From NCBI RefSeq assembly GCF_916700565.1, contig NZ_CAKAKO010000006.1, positions 850,458-914,457 of the forward strand: 64,000 nt of DNA. The letters run 5' to 3'. Origin of the DNA: Xenophilus sp. Marseille-Q4582 (lineage in GTDB: Bacteria > Pseudomonadota > Gammaproteobacteria > Burkholderiales > Burkholderiaceae_C). Positions 7,903-16,868 of this stretch are shown in pieces; position 1 is the stretch's first letter, and each line of letters begins with the position of its first letter. Position numbers and translations under genes: made by a program. The notes beneath the pieces were generated by a model. The model ran no database searches, was not told the origin of the DNA, and was given only the letters and a program-made list of their open reading frames with translations.

Positions 7903-9144
7903 TCAGCGGCCCGGCAGCCCCAGCCGCCACACGGCGCGCGAGCCCAGCAGCACCGTGCCGCCCACCACCCAGAACACGCCCGCGATGCCGATCAGCGCAC
8001 CCAGCGAGCCGAAGAGCATGGGCATGGCCACGCTGGACGCATTGATGGTCATCAGCCGCAGGCCCAGCGCCTCGCCGTGCCGGTGGTGCGGCGTGATCTG
8101 GTGCAGCAGGCTCATCACCATGGGCTGCACGCTGCCCAGCGAGAAGCCCAGCACCACCGAGCACAGCCCCATGAGCCAGGGCGCGTGCAGCAGCGGGTAG
8201 ACCATGAACACGGCCGCCGTGACCAGGGTGGACACGAAGATCACGCCCCGCTCGGTGGTGCGCGAGGCCAGCAGCGGCAGCAGGATGCGGATGGCCGCCG
8301 CCGCGATGGCGAACGCGCCGAGGATGGTGCCAATCACGGCCGCGCTCATGCCGCGGTCGTGGCCCAGCACGGGCAGCACGAAGGCATGCACGTCCCAACT
8401 GGAGGACTGCAGCCAGTTCACGAACAGCAGGCGCCGGAACAGCGGCTCGCGCAGCAGGTCCCACGCCCGCGTGGGGCCGGCGCCCGCGGGCGGTGTGCTG
8501 CGCGGCTCCTCCCGCGCACGCCGCACCAGCGCCCAGCTGGTCAGCGGCAGCAGGGCCAGGGCGGCGAAGCAGATGCGGTAGGCCAGCAGGTCGGCGGCGG
8601 CGCCGCCGAAAGGAATGCTCGCGTGGTCGACCAGCAGGCCCGCGCCGAAGGGCCCGAGGAAGTTCGCCGCCGCCGGCGCGATGGCCAGCCAGCTGAACAC
8701 GCGCTTGAGCTGCCCCGGGTCGGTGGCCGCGCGGCCCACGTGCCGCTGCAGCGCGATCACGGTCGCGCCCGTGGCCCCGCCCGTGAGCAGCGCCGACACG
8801 CACAGCACCGGGAACGCCGGCCAGGCCAGGGCGATGGCCGCGCCCGCCGTGGCCGCGACGACCGACAGCACCAGCGGCCGCTTCAACCCGTGCCGGTCGG
8901 CGAAACGGCCGGCGGGCAATGCGAGGAACACCTGCGTGAGCGCGAACAGCGCGATCAGCACGCCCACCGCCGCCGCGCTGTAGCCCTGCTGAAGCGCCAG
9001 CAGCGGCGCGGCCAGGCGCATGCCGGCCATGGTGGCGTGCAGACAGACCTGGGCCGCGATGAGGCGCAGCAGCTCGGCGCCGCTCACGGCCGCCCCCCGC
9101 GTGCCCCCAGGCGACGCCGGCCCGGCCGGCCGCAGCGGCGGCAC
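7903..9144 (-). CDS. MFS transporter
   Basis: Twelve-segment major facilitator (up to 413 aa). The loop 2-3 motif is visible as GRFADRHGLKRPL and the long central loop falls near residues 205-230. The GTG at 9144 gives the longest form, but its first 19 residues are Pro/Gly/Ala-rich and unlike a transporter start. A GTG at 9087 (SGAELLRLIAAQVCLH) is the more natural beginning. It follows rmuC on the same strand, starting 26 bp after the rmuC stop if the longer form is used. Substrate unknown; it resembles uncharacterised efflux-type MFS proteins. Confidence 0.85.
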   Translation of the reverse strand: MPPLRPAGPASPGGTRGAAVSGAELLRLIAAQVCLHATMAGMRLAAPLLALQQGYSAAAVGVLIALFALTQVFLALPAGRFADRHGLKRPLVLSVVAATAGAAIALAWPAFPVLCVSALLTGGATGATVIALQRHVGRAATDPGQLKRVFSWLAIAPAAANFLGPFGAGLLVDHASIPFGGAAADLLAYRICFAALALLPLTSWALVRRAREEPRSTPPAGAGPTRAWDLLREPLFRRLLFVNWLQSSSWDVHAFVLPVLGHDRGMSAAVIGTILGAFAIAAAAIRILLPLLASRTTERGVIFVSTLVTAAVFMVYPLLHAPWLMGLCSVVLGFSLGSVQPMVMSLLHQITPHHRHGEALGLRLMTINASSVAMPMLFGSLGALIGIAGVFWVVGGTVLLGSRAVWRLGLPGR

Positions 9145-9169
9145 AGGCGGGCGCCTTCCGGACAGGCCC

Positions 9170-10834
9170 TCATGGTGCGTCGTCGTCCGCTGTGCTGCCG
9201 GGCTCGGCGTCCAGGCCCGGCAGCAGGCCCTTCGCCGCGCCTTCGGGCAATGCTTCCACCTCGCGCAGCCGGCGGTTCAGCACGTTGGTGCGGGTCTGCG
9301 CCTTGTCCAGCGTGTTGAGCACGGTCTGCGTCTGGCGTTTCACGTCGGCCAGCACGCTCCCGAACTTCATGAACTCGGACTTCACGGCGCCCAGCACCTG
9401 CCACACCTCGCTGCTGCGCTTTTCCAGCGCCAGCGTGCGAAAGCCCATCTGCAGCGAATTGAGCATGGCCAGCAAGGTGGTGGGGCCGGCCAGCGTCACG
9501 CGGTGCTCGCGCTGCAGCGCTTCCATCAGGCCCGGCCGGCGCAGCACTTCGGCATACAGGCCTTCGGTGGGCAGGAACAGGATCGCGAAGTCGGTGGTGT
9601 GTGGCGGCTCGACGTACTTGTCGGCAATGCCGCGCGCCTCCAGGCGGATGCGCGCCTCCAGGGCGCGCGCGGCGGCCTCCGCCGCCACCGCGTCGGCACG
9701 CTGCTGCGCGTCGAGCAGGCGTTCGTAGTCCTCGTTGGGGAACTTGGCGTCGATGGGCAGCCAGACCGGCTGGCCGTCTTCGGCGCGACCGGGCAGGCGG
9801 ATCGCGAAATCCACCGGGTTGCGCGTGCCGGGCCGCGTCACGACCTGGGCCGCATACTGCTCGGGCGCCAGCACATGCTCCAGCAGCGCGGCGAGCTGCG
9901 CCTCGCCGAACATGCCGCGCGTCTTCACGTTGGTCAGCAGGTGCTTGAGGTCGCCCACGCCCTGCGCCAGCGTCTGCATCTCGCCCAGGCCCTTGTAGAC
10001 CTGCTCCAGCCGCTCGGCCACCTGGCGGAAGCTCTCGCCCAGGCGCGCTTCCAGCGTGCTTTGCAGCTTCTCGTCGACCACCTGACGCATCTCGTCGAGC
10101 TTGGCGGCGTTGCTGGCCTGCAGCTGCGCCAGTTGCTGCTCCATGGTCGCGCGCACCTCGGCGATGCGGCGGGCATTGGTTTCGGTCAAGGACTGCAGCT
10201 GCGTGTGCAGCGCCTCGGCCAGCGACTGGCGCAGCGCGTCGATCTGCCGCGCGAAGGCGTCCAGCCGCTCGGCCTGCGCCTGCGCCGCGTGCGTGCCCTG
10301 CTGCACCAGCGCCGACTGGAAGGCTGCCAGGCCTTCGGCCTGTTCGCGCCGCGCGGCCTGGGTGGACAGCGTCACCTCTTCCAGCTTGCCGGCGTGCGTC
10401 TGCTGCAGTTGCCCCAGAAGCTGTTCGGTGGTGGCGCGCACCTCGGCCAGCCGGCGCGCATTGGACTCGGTCAGCCCATGCAGCTGCGTGTTCAGCGTCT
10501 CGCCCAGCTGGCCCTGCATGCGTGCGAGTTGCTGCGCGAAGGCGTCAATCTGCGCGTTCTGCGTGCGGGCCGTCTCGGCGCCCTGCGCCAGCAGCGCCTG
10601 CTGGAAGGTGGCGAGCTGCTGCGCCCCTTCCTGCCGGCTGGCGCGGGCGGCCTCGGCCACTTCCTGGCGCAGGCCGCGCTCGGTCTTGTCCAGGGCCGCG
10701 GCCAGCACGGCCGCCATCGCCGCCGTGCCGGTCGCCGGCGGCCTGCGCAACAGCAGCACCACCAGCAGCACGCCATTGACCAGGCCCAGGGCCAGCAGCA
10801 GCCAGCCTTCGGGCGAGAGCAGCGGCAGGGTCAC
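9170..10834 (-). CDS. rmuC: DNA recombination protein RmuC
   Basis: RmuC-family protein (554 aa), thought to limit DNA rearrangement and inversion at repeats. It has one N-terminal membrane segment (GWLLLALGLVNGVLLVVLLL), a long coiled-coil rich in Gln, Ala and Glu, and then the nuclease-like RmuC domain (LKHLLTNVKTRGMFGEAQL, NPVDFAIRLPG, LPIDAKFPNEDYERLL). It starts at a GTG at 10834 that overlaps the TGA of the upstream dehydrogenase (GTGA), so the two are translationally coupled. It is longer than the E. coli protein because a coiled-coil segment of about 96 residues is duplicated. Confidence 0.93.
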   Translation of the reverse strand: MTLPLLSPEGWLLLALGLVNGVLLVVLLLRRPPATGTAAMAAVLAAALDKTERGLRQEVAEAARASRQEGAQQLATFQQALLAQGAETARTQNAQIDAFAQQLARMQGQLGETLNTQLHGLTESNARRLAEVRATTEQLLGQLQQTHAGKLEEVTLSTQAARREQAEGLAAFQSALVQQGTHAAQAQAERLDAFARQIDALRQSLAEALHTQLQSLTETNARRIAEVRATMEQQLAQLQASNAAKLDEMRQVVDEKLQSTLEARLGESFRQVAERLEQVYKGLGEMQTLAQGVGDLKHLLTNVKTRGMFGEAQLAALLEHVLAPEQYAAQVVTRPGTRNPVDFAIRLPGRAEDGQPVWLPIDAKFPNEDYERLLDAQQRADAVAAEAAARALEARIRLEARGIADKYVEPPHTTDFAILFLPTEGLYAEVLRRPGLMEALQREHRVTLAGPTTLLAMLNSLQMGFRTLALEKRSSEVWQVLGAVKSEFMKFGSVLADVKRQTQTVLNTLDKAQTRTNVLNRRLREVEALPEGAAKGLLPGLDAEPGSTADDDAP

Positions 10835-11817
10835 CGCGCGCCGATGACCGAGGGGTTCAGCGGCGTCAGCGGCTGGCCGTTGACCAGGTACCCGATCAGG
10901 TTGTCGGCCGCCAAGTCCGCCATGGCGCGCCGCGTGGGCACGGTGGCGCTGGCGATGTGCGGCGTGAGCACGACATTGGGCACGGTGAGCAGTTCGGGGT
11001 GGACCTTCGGCTCGCCTTCGAACACGTCCAGGCCCGCGGCGGCGATGCGCCTTTCCTTCAATGCCACGGCCAGCGCCGCGTCGTCCACGATGCCGCCGCG
11101 CGCGATGTTGATCAGCGTGGCGGTGGGCTTCATCAGCGCCAGCTCGGCCGCGCCGATGGTGTGGTGCGAGGCCGGTGTGTAGGGCACGACCAGCACCACG
11201 TGATCGGCGGTCTTCAGCAGCTCTTCCTTGCCCACGTAGCGGGCCTTGCATTCGGCTTCCAGCTCGGGGGAAAGGCGCGAGCGGTTGTGATAGACCACCT
11301 TCATGCCGAAGCCATGCGCCCCGCGCTTGGCGACGCCCTGCCCGATGCGGCCCATGCCGATGATGCCCAGCGTGCTGCCATGCACCTCGGCGCCCGCGAA
11401 CATGTCGTAGCTCCATTTCTTCCACTGGCCGGCGCGCAGGAAATGCTCGCTCTCGCTGATGCGGCGGGCCGTCGCCATGAGCAGCGCGAAACCGAAGTCG
11501 GCCGTGGTCTCGGTCAGCACGTCGGGCGCGTTGGTGGCCAGCACGCCGCGCGCGGTCATGGCTTCGACGTCGAAGTTGTTGTAGCCCACCGCCATGTTGG
11601 CGCAGATGCGCAGTTGCGGGCAGGCGGCCAGCAGCTCGGCGTCGATGCGCTCGGAGCCCGTGGTGAACACGCCGGCCTTGCCCTGCAGCTTCTGGATCAG
11701 CTGCGCGCGGTCCCAGCTCTCGTCGCTCTGGTTGGATTCCACTTCGAAATGCCGGGCAAGCCGCTCGAGTGTTTCGGGGAAGACGGCGCGGGCAACGAGG
11801 ATCCGGGGCTGGGTCAT
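10831..11817 (-). CDS. D-glycerate dehydrogenase / glyoxylate reductase family protein
   Basis: D-2-hydroxyacid dehydrogenase (328 aa), predicted to interconvert glyoxylate or hydroxypyruvate with glycolate or D-glycerate using NAD(P)H. The ATG at 11817 gives the standard start MTQPRILVARAVFPE. The Rossmann motif GIIGMGRIGQGVAKRG lies near residue 155. The catalytic Arg is in NIARGGIVDD, the Glu in EGEP, and the His in LTPHIASAT. Downstream it overlaps rmuC by four bases; upstream the antiporter ends 10 bp away on the same strand. Closest to the GyaR/GhrB-like group. Confidence 0.92.
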   Translation of the reverse strand: MTQPRILVARAVFPETLERLARHFEVESNQSDESWDRAQLIQKLQGKAGVFTTGSERIDAELLAACPQLRICANMAVGYNNFDVEAMTARGVLATNAPDVLTETTADFGFALLMATARRISESEHFLRAGQWKKWSYDMFAGAEVHGSTLGIIGMGRIGQGVAKRGAHGFGMKVVYHNRSRLSPELEAECKARYVGKEELLKTADHVVLVVPYTPASHHTIGAAELALMKPTATLINIARGGIVDDAALAVALKERRIAAAGLDVFEGEPKVHPELLTVPNVVLTPHIASATVPTRRAMADLAADNLIGYLVNGQPLTPLNPSVIGAR

Positions 11818-11827
11818 GGTTTGGCGT

Positions 11828-13240
11828 TCAGCGGAAGAAGACGAAGGTGAGCACCACGAACAGTGGCACGAGGACGGCACAGGACCAGGCCATGTAGCCG
11901 AAGAAGCTGGGCATGCGCACGCCGCGGTCTTCGGCGATGGCCTTGACCATGAGGTTGGGTGCGTTGCCGATGTAGCTGTTGGCGCCCATGAAGACGGCGC
12001 CGGCCGAGATGGCGGCCAGCGTGGGCGCCAGCGCGGTCATAAGCACCTGCGGGTCGCCGCCCGCGGTGTTGAAGAACACGAGGTAGGTGGGCGCGTTGTC
12101 CAGGAAGGAGCTCAAGAGGCCCGTGGCCCAGAAGTACATGGCCGGCAGCGGCGCGCCGTCCGGGCCCGTGACCAGGGAGACCACCGCGCCGAAGGGGCCG
12201 CTGGCGCCGGCGCGCAGCATCGCGATCACCGGCACGATGGTCAGGAAGATGCCGGCGAAGAGCTTGGCCACCTCGGCCATCGGCGCCCAGCTAAACTGGT
12301 TGGCGGCGTGCACCTCGCGCGACGTGATGCGCAGCGACAGCAGGGTGACGCCGACCAGGCCCGCGTCGCGCACCAGGCCCGGCAGGCCCACCGGCGTGCC
12401 GTACACGTCGAAGGACACGCCCGACTTCCACAGCCCGCTCATCAGCACCAGCGCCACGATGGCGCCCAGCAGCCAGAAGTTGTGCGCGCCCTCGAAGGCG
12501 ATGCCGCGCGTGTCGGGCGTCGGGTCCACGGGCAGCACGCCCTCCTCCTTGAAGATGAAGCGGTCCAGCACGTAGAAGACGGCGAGCAGCGCTGCCAGCA
12601 TGAAGCCGGTTTCCATCCAAAGGTGCTGCACCGTCCAGCCGAAGCTCACGCCCTTGAGGAAGCCCAGGAACAGCGGCGGATCGCCCAGCGGCGTGAGCGA
12701 GCCGCCGATGTTGGAGACGATGAAGATGAAGAAGACCACCACATGCGCCTTGTGCCTGCGGTTGTCGTTGGCGCGGATCAGCGGTCGGATCAGCAGCATC
12801 GACGCGCCCGTGGTGCCCATGAAGCTGGCCAGCACGGCACCCGTGGCCAGCAGGCCCGTGTTGAGCGCCGGCGAGCCGTGCAGGTTGCCGCGGATGTAGA
12901 TGCCGCCCGCCACCGTGAACAGGGCCGTGAGCAGGATGATGAAGGGGATGTACTCGGCCACGAGCGCGTGCACGAGCTGCGCGCCGGCCATCGGCACACC
13001 GAAGGTCGCCGCGAAGGGCAGCAAAAAGGCCAGCGCCCAGCCCGCCGCCACCTTGCCGAAATGGTGGTGCCAGAAGGCAGGCGCCAGCATCGGCATCAGC
13101 GCGATGGACAGCAGGATGCCGGCGAAGGGAACGGCCCACAGGGGCGAGAGCGAGGCGCCGTCGAAGTCGGCCGCCTGGGCCATGGCCGGCAGCGCCAGCA
13201 GCAGCGCGGCCAGCGCCGCGCGCGCGCGGATCGGATGCAT
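11828..13240 (-). CDS. Sodium:proton antiporter (ArsB/NhaD superfamily)
   Basis: Polytopic membrane protein (470 aa) of the ion transporter superfamily that includes NhaD, CitM and ArsB. It has an N-terminal signal-like segment (AALAALLLALPAMAQAADFDG), then about a dozen hydrophobic helices. Conserved-looking stretches are LLTALFTVAGGIYIRGNL, ASFMGTTGASMLLIRPLI, IFIVSNIGGSLTPLGDPPLFLGFLKG and SSFLDNAPTYLVFFN, which match proteins annotated as Na+/H+ antiporters in Burkholderiales. It sits in a minus-strand run between pncB and the D-glycerate dehydrogenase. The ion coupled is inferred from family only. Confidence 0.85.
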   Translation of the reverse strand: MHPIRARAALAALLLALPAMAQAADFDGASLSPLWAVPFAGILLSIALMPMLAPAFWHHHFGKVAAGWALAFLLPFAATFGVPMAGAQLVHALVAEYIPFIILLTALFTVAGGIYIRGNLHGSPALNTGLLATGAVLASFMGTTGASMLLIRPLIRANDNRRHKAHVVVFFIFIVSNIGGSLTPLGDPPLFLGFLKGVSFGWTVQHLWMETGFMLAALLAVFYVLDRFIFKEEGVLPVDPTPDTRGIAFEGAHNFWLLGAIVALVLMSGLWKSGVSFDVYGTPVGLPGLVRDAGLVGVTLLSLRITSREVHAANQFSWAPMAEVAKLFAGIFLTIVPVIAMLRAGASGPFGAVVSLVTGPDGAPLPAMYFWATGLLSSFLDNAPTYLVFFNTAGGDPQVLMTALAPTLAAISAGAVFMGANSYIGNAPNLMVKAIAEDRGVRMPSFFGYMAWSCAVLVPLFVVLTFVFFR

Positions 13241-13249
13241 GCGGCCCCC

Positions 13250-14479
13250 TCAGCCTGCGGCGGCCGCCGCAGGGGCCGGAATCTCGAACACCTGGCGCAG
13301 ATAGGCCAGGTACTTCTCGTCCTCGCACATGTTCTTGGAGGGCGTATCCGACAGCTTGGCCACCGGCTGGCCGTTGCAGCGGATCATCTTGATCACGATC
13401 TGCAGCGGCTCGTAGCCCAGGTCGTTGGTGAGGTTGGTGCCGATGCCGAAGGCCAGCTGGCAGCGGCCGCGGAACTGGCGGTACAGCTCGATGGTGCGCG
13501 GCATGGTCAGGCCGTCGCTGAAGATCAGCGTCTTGGTCAGCGGGTCCACGCGGTTGGCGTGGTAATGGGCGATCATGCGCTCGCCCCAGTGGAAGGGGTC
13601 GCCGCTGTCGTGGCGCGCGCCGTCGAAGAGCTTGCAGAAATACAGGTCGAAGTCGCGCAGGAAGGCGCTCATGCCGTAGACGTCGGACAGCGCGATGCCC
13701 AGGTCGCCGCGGTATTCGCGCGCCCACATCTCGAAGCCGTAGATCTGGCTGTCGCGCAGCCGAGGGCCCAGCGCCTGGCAGGCCTGCAGGTATTCGTGCG
13801 CCATGGTGCCCAGCGGGATCAGGCCCAGCTTCATCGCATACAGCACGTTGCTGGTGCCGGCCAGTTGCGGCATGCGGTCGGGCTCGCTCGGGCTGCCGGC
13901 CACGCCCACGGCGCCCAGGCGCGTGCTCAGGGTGCGCAGCACTTCCTCGTGCCATTGCTGCGAGAAGCGGCGGCGCGTGCCGTAGTCGGCGATCTTCAGC
14001 TCTTCCAGGCCGGCGGCCTGCAGCTCGGCGATCTTGGTGTCGAGCCGGCGGCGGCCCTCGGCCAGGTCGGGCTGCGGCTGCGTGTTGCGGAAGTAGACCT
14101 CGTTGACGATCGCCAGCACCGGGATCTCGAACAGGATCGTGTGCAGCCACGGCCCGCGGATGTGGATCTCGATCTCGCCCGAAGGCAAGGGCGTGATGTC
14201 GATGTACTTCTCGTTCAGGCGGAAAAGGCCCAGGAAGTCGACGAAGTCGCTCTTGATGAAGCGCAGCGAACGCAGGTAGGCCAGTTCGGCCTCCTTGAAC
14301 TGCAGGTTGCACAGGCCCCGCACTTCCTCGCGGATCTCGTTGGCGAAACGCGCCAGGTTCACGCCGGGATTGCGGCACTTGAAGCGGTACTCCACCTTGG
14401 CGCCCGGAAAGTGGTGCAGCACCACCTGCATCATCGTGAACTTGTAGAGGTCGGTATCAAGAAGGCTCTGGATGATCAT
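13250..14479 (-). CDS. pncB: Nicotinate phosphoribosyltransferase
   Basis: PncB (409 aa) converts nicotinate and PRPP, with ATP, to nicotinate mononucleotide in NAD salvage. It begins [24 protein letters not shown], the standard family start. Further hallmarks are [37 protein letters not shown] with the catalytic His region, and [10 protein letters not shown] for phosphoribosyl binding. Length equals the family norm. The gene heads the minus-strand run pncB-antiporter-dehydrogenase-rmuC, separated from the next gene by only 9 bp, and is divergent from a CsbD-type gene. Confidence 0.95.
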   Translation of the reverse strand: MIIQSLLDTDLYKFTMMQVVLHHFPGAKVEYRFKCRNPGVNLARFANEIREEVRGLCNLQFKEAELAYLRSLRFIKSDFVDFLGLFRLNEKYIDITPLPSGEIEIHIRGPWLHTILFEIPVLAIVNEVYFRNTQPQPDLAEGRRRLDTKIAELQAAGLEELKIADYGTRRRFSQQWHEEVLRTLSTRLGAVGVAGSPSEPDRMPQLAGTSNVLYAMKLGLIPLGTMAHEYLQACQALGPRLRDSQIYGFEMWAREYRGDLGIALSDVYGMSAFLRDFDLYFCKLFDGARHDSGDPFHWGERMIAHYHANRVDPLTKTLIFSDGLTMPRTIELYRQFRGRCQLAFGIGTNLTNDLGYEPLQIVIKMIRCNGQPVAKLSDTPSKNMCEDEKYLAYLRQVFEIPAPAAAAAG

Positions 14480-14664
14480 GGTGCGCGGGCGCTTGTCTCG
14501 GCGGGATGGCGGCGGTGTCCGGGCCATTATCACGGGCCCCGTCGGCCTGTGCCTACGGTCCCTTTTTCGAGCGTCCTACCGTGTGCAGACCGGGCACGCA
14601 CGAGAGTTCGGGGCACGGTGCAGCAACCCGCTGCCGCCGAATCACGGAACCCAAGGAGATTCGC

Positions 14665-14898
14665 ATGAACAAGGACATCATCGAAGGCAACTGGAAGCAG
14701 CTCAAGGGCAAGGTCAAGGAGCAGTGGGGCAAGCTCACCGACGACGACTTCGATGTGATCGCTGGCAAGCGCGACCAGCTGCTGGGCCGCATCCAGGAGC
14801 GCCATGGCGTGAGCCGCGACGAAGCGGAAAAGCAGGTGCAGCAGTGGGAGAACGCGGAAGGCCGCACGCCGGCGGCCCTGTGGTTCGAGAAGTACTGA
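14665..14898 (+). CDS. CsbD-family stress-response protein
   Basis: Small soluble protein (77 aa) of the CsbD family, whose members are induced under general stress in many bacteria; molecular role unknown. The start MNKDIIEGNWKQLKGKVKEQWG and the helix DDDFDVIAGKRDQLLGRIQERHG are diagnostic. A strong ribosome-binding site (AAGGAG at 14653-14658) precedes the ATG. It is divergent from pncB across 185 bp and is followed 74 bp later by another small envelope-type gene. Confidence 0.92.
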   Translation: MNKDIIEGNWKQLKGKVKEQWGKLTDDDFDVIAGKRDQLLGRIQERHGVSRDEAEKQVQQWENAEGRTPAALWFEKY

Positions 14899-14972
14899 GC
14901 GCCGCCGCCCCGGACCGGCACGTTCGTGCATCCCCTTCCCTCATCCTCACACAACATCCCAAGGAAAAGATC

Positions 14973-15371
14973 ATGAAGAAGCAACTGCTGATGATGGCCC
15001 TCGCATCGGGCCTGCTCGTGGCCACGCAGGCCAACGCGATGACCCGCGACGAATACAAGGCGGCCAGCGACCGCATCGAAGCCGACTACAAGGCCGCCAA
15101 GGCGCAGTGCGACGCGCTCAAGGACAACGCCAAGGACGTGTGCGAGAAGGAAGCCAAGGGCAAGCAGAACGTCGCCAAGGCTGAACTGGAGCACAGCTAC
15201 AAGCCCAGCCCGGCGGCCGCGCGCAAGGTGGCCGAAGAGAAGGTCAAGGCGGAATACGAAGTCGCCAAGGAAAAGTGCGACGACATGAAGGGCGACGCCA
15301 AGAACGCCTGCGAGAAGGAGGCCAAGGCCGCCGAAGCACGGGGCAAGGCCGAAGTGCGCGCGATGAAGTAA
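14973..15371 (+). CDS. Exported helical protein with duplicated CX10C module
   Basis: Small exported protein (132 aa) of unknown function. A signal peptide is clear (KKQLLMMALASGLLVATQANA). The mature protein is almost wholly helical, rich in Lys, Ala and Glu, and contains two copies of a roughly 37-residue unit: DYKAAKAQCDALKDNAKDVC then EYEVAKEKCDDMKGDAKNAC. Each holds two cysteines ten residues apart. Similar proteins in this family of bacteria are often labelled TolA-like, but only the charged-helix composition supports that. A good ribosome-binding site (AAGGAAAAG) and a strong terminator downstream mark it as well expressed, possibly with the CsbD gene. Confidence 0.8.
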   Translation: MKKQLLMMALASGLLVATQANAMTRDEYKAASDRIEADYKAAKAQCDALKDNAKDVCEKEAKGKQNVAKAELEHSYKPSPAAARKVAEEKVKAEYEVAKEKCDDMKGDAKNACEKEAKAAEARGKAEVRAMK

Positions 15372-15405
15372 GTGCCGCGTGAAGGGCTCGGGCCCGAACG
15401 GCAGG

Positions 15406-15434
15406 GCGGCGTCCCCAGGGGCGCCGCTTTTTTT
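15406..15434 (+). terminator. Rho-independent terminator after the exported helical protein
   Basis: GCGGCG (15406-15411) pairs with CGCCGC (15422-15427), extended by C:G pairs inside, followed by seven T residues. It ends transcription of the two small plus-strand genes and lies just before the convergent thioesterase stop. Confidence 0.85.
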
Positions 15435-15443
15435 CGGCCCGGC

Positions 15444-15881
15444 TCAGGCGCGCAGTTTGCCGATCACCGCCTGCAAGGCGGCCGGCAGCGGCACGGGCCG
15501 CTGGGTGGCGCGGTCCACGTACACATGGACGAAATGGCCTTGTGCCGCCGCGCTGTCGCTGCCCTGGGCGAACAGGCCGATCTCGTAGCGCACGCTCGAA
15601 CTGCCGGCATGCGCGACGCGGATGCCGGCCTGCACCACCTGCGGAAAGGCCAGCGGCGCAAAGTAGTTGCACTGCGTCTCGACCACGAAGCCGATGGTCT
15701 GGCCGCCGTGGATGTCCAGCGCGCCCTCCTCGATCAGCAGCGTGTTCACCGCCGTGTCGAACCAGCTGTAGTAGACGACGTTGTTGACGTGGCCGTAGAC
15801 GTCGTTGTCCATCCAGCGGGTGGGAATGTCGCGAAAGGCCCGGTAGCTGCTGCGGGCCTGGGGGGAAGGACGGCTGCTCAT
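15444..15881 (-). CDS. Hotdog-fold acyl-CoA thioesterase
   Basis: Thioesterase of the 4-hydroxybenzoyl-CoA thioesterase/YbgC type (145 aa). The catalytic-loop motif TRWMDNDVYGHVNNVVYYSWFDTA contains the Asp and His-Val-Asn-Asn typical of the family. The downstream beta strands (FVVETQCNYFAPLAFPQVVQAGIRV) fit the hotdog fold. The ATG at 15881 gives the normal length. It stands alone, convergent with the exported helical protein. Natural substrate unknown. Confidence 0.88.
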   Translation of the reverse strand: MSSRPSPQARSSYRAFRDIPTRWMDNDVYGHVNNVVYYSWFDTAVNTLLIEEGALDIHGGQTIGFVVETQCNYFAPLAFPQVVQAGIRVAHAGSSSVRYEIGLFAQGSDSAAAQGHFVHVYVDRATQRPVPLPAALQAVIGKLRA

Positions 15882-15988
15882 GGGCCGGGATTCTGCCAGC
15901 CGGCCCCGGCCTCCCCGCCACGCACGCGACACCGCCGGGCGCGCCGCGGGCCGCGGGCCGCGGCCGTTTCTAGGCTGCGACCTCTAAT

Positions 15989-16066
15989 ATGCTGCAACGC
16001 AACAAAAATGTCTTGTGGGCGTCCACAGCGCTTCCTATACTTCCTTCCATGCTGCAGTGCAACAAA
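15989..16066 (+). promoter_or_regulatory. Phasin promoter framed by two operator repeats
   Basis: A good sigma70 promoter, TTGTGG (16013-16018), 17-bp spacer, TATACT (16036-16041), is bracketed by two copies of an 18-bp repeat at 15989-16006 (ATGCTGCAACGCAACAAA) and 16049-16066 (ATGCTGCAGTGCAACAAA), exactly 60 bp apart. The TGC/GCA-rich core matches the kind of site bound by PhaR, the PHB-responsive repressor of phasin genes. One copy lies just upstream of the -35 and the other at the start of the transcript. Confidence 0.75.
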
Positions 16067-16114
16067 CCCGTTGGTGCAGCACCCCTGCAACCTTTACCTC
16101 GAACGGAGTTCTCC

Positions 16115-16672
16115 ATGGCACTGACCGCTGACCAACTGCTCGCCGCCCACAAGGCCAACGTCGAAGCCCTTTTCGGCCTGACCACCAAGGCCTTCGAAGG
16201 CGTCGAGAAGATCATCGAACTGAACGTGACGGCCTCCAAGGCCGCCCTGAACGAGGCTTCGGAAACGGCCCAGGCCGTGCTGAGCGCCAAGGACGCGCAG
16301 GAGTTGCTGGCCCTGCAAGCCAGCCTGATGCAGCCCCTGGCCGAGAAGACCGCCGCCTACAGCCGCCACCTGTTCGAAATCGCCCAGGGCACGAGCAACG
16401 AGTTCTCCAAGGCTTTCGAAGCCAAGGCCAGCGAAGCTCAGCAAAGCTTCGCCAACCTGGTCGACAGCGCCGCCAAGAACGCGCCCGCCGGCTCCGAAAC
16501 AGCGGTGGCCATGTTCAAGAGCGCTCTTTCGGCCGCCAACAACGCCTACGAATCCATGCAGAAGGCCGTGAAGCAGGCTTCCGACGTGGCCGAAGCCAAC
16601 TTCAACGCCGTGCAATCGCAGGCCGTGGCTGCCGCCAAGAGCGCCACCAAGACTGCCGCCGCCAAGCGCTGA
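16115..16672 (+). CDS. phaP: Phasin family protein
   Basis: Phasin (185 aa), a helical amphiphilic protein that coats polyhydroxyalkanoate granules. It starts [37 protein letters not shown], the standard phasin_2 beginning, and continues as Ala/Lys/Glu-rich helices ending [11 protein letters not shown] ribosome-binding site (GGAG at 16105-16108) supports the ATG. An earlier in-frame ATG at 15989 would place the promoter inside the coding sequence and is rejected. The flanking operator repeats and the strong terminator fit a highly expressed, PHB-regulated single gene. Confidence 0.93.
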   Translation: MALTADQLLAAHKANVEALFGLTTKAFEGVEKIIELNVTASKAALNEASETAQAVLSAKDAQELLALQASLMQPLAEKTAAYSRHLFEIAQGTSNEFSKAFEAKASEAQQSFANLVDSAAKNAPAGSETAVAMFKSALSAANNAYESMQKAVKQASDVAEANFNAVQSQAVAAAKSATKTAAAKR

Positions 16673-16747
16673 GCCGTCCTGCAGGCGGCCGGCCCGTGGG
16701 ACCGTCCGCCCTCCGGTTGTCTCCTTGGGTCCCCGGACCCAATTCAG

Positions 16748-16775
16748 GCCCCGTCCCCGTGACGGGGCTTTTTTT
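16748..16775 (+). terminator. Rho-independent terminator of the phasin gene
   Basis: Perfect 8-bp stem, GCCCCGTC (16748-16755) with GACGGGGC (16761-16768), 5-nt loop, then seven T residues. Confidence 0.93.
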
Positions 16776-16868
16776 CGCCTGTTCCGCCGGCCGGGGCGGG
16801 GAAGGCCGGCCCGGGCACCCTGCCTCTCTATCATCGCGGCTTTCCAATCACGCGAGAGAGACAGCAAG

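Noticed and set aside
15989..16114. Upstream in-frame start for the phasin (ATG at 15989)
   Set aside because: Would translate through the operators and the -35/-10 promoter; family homology and a ribosome-binding site support the ATG at 16115.
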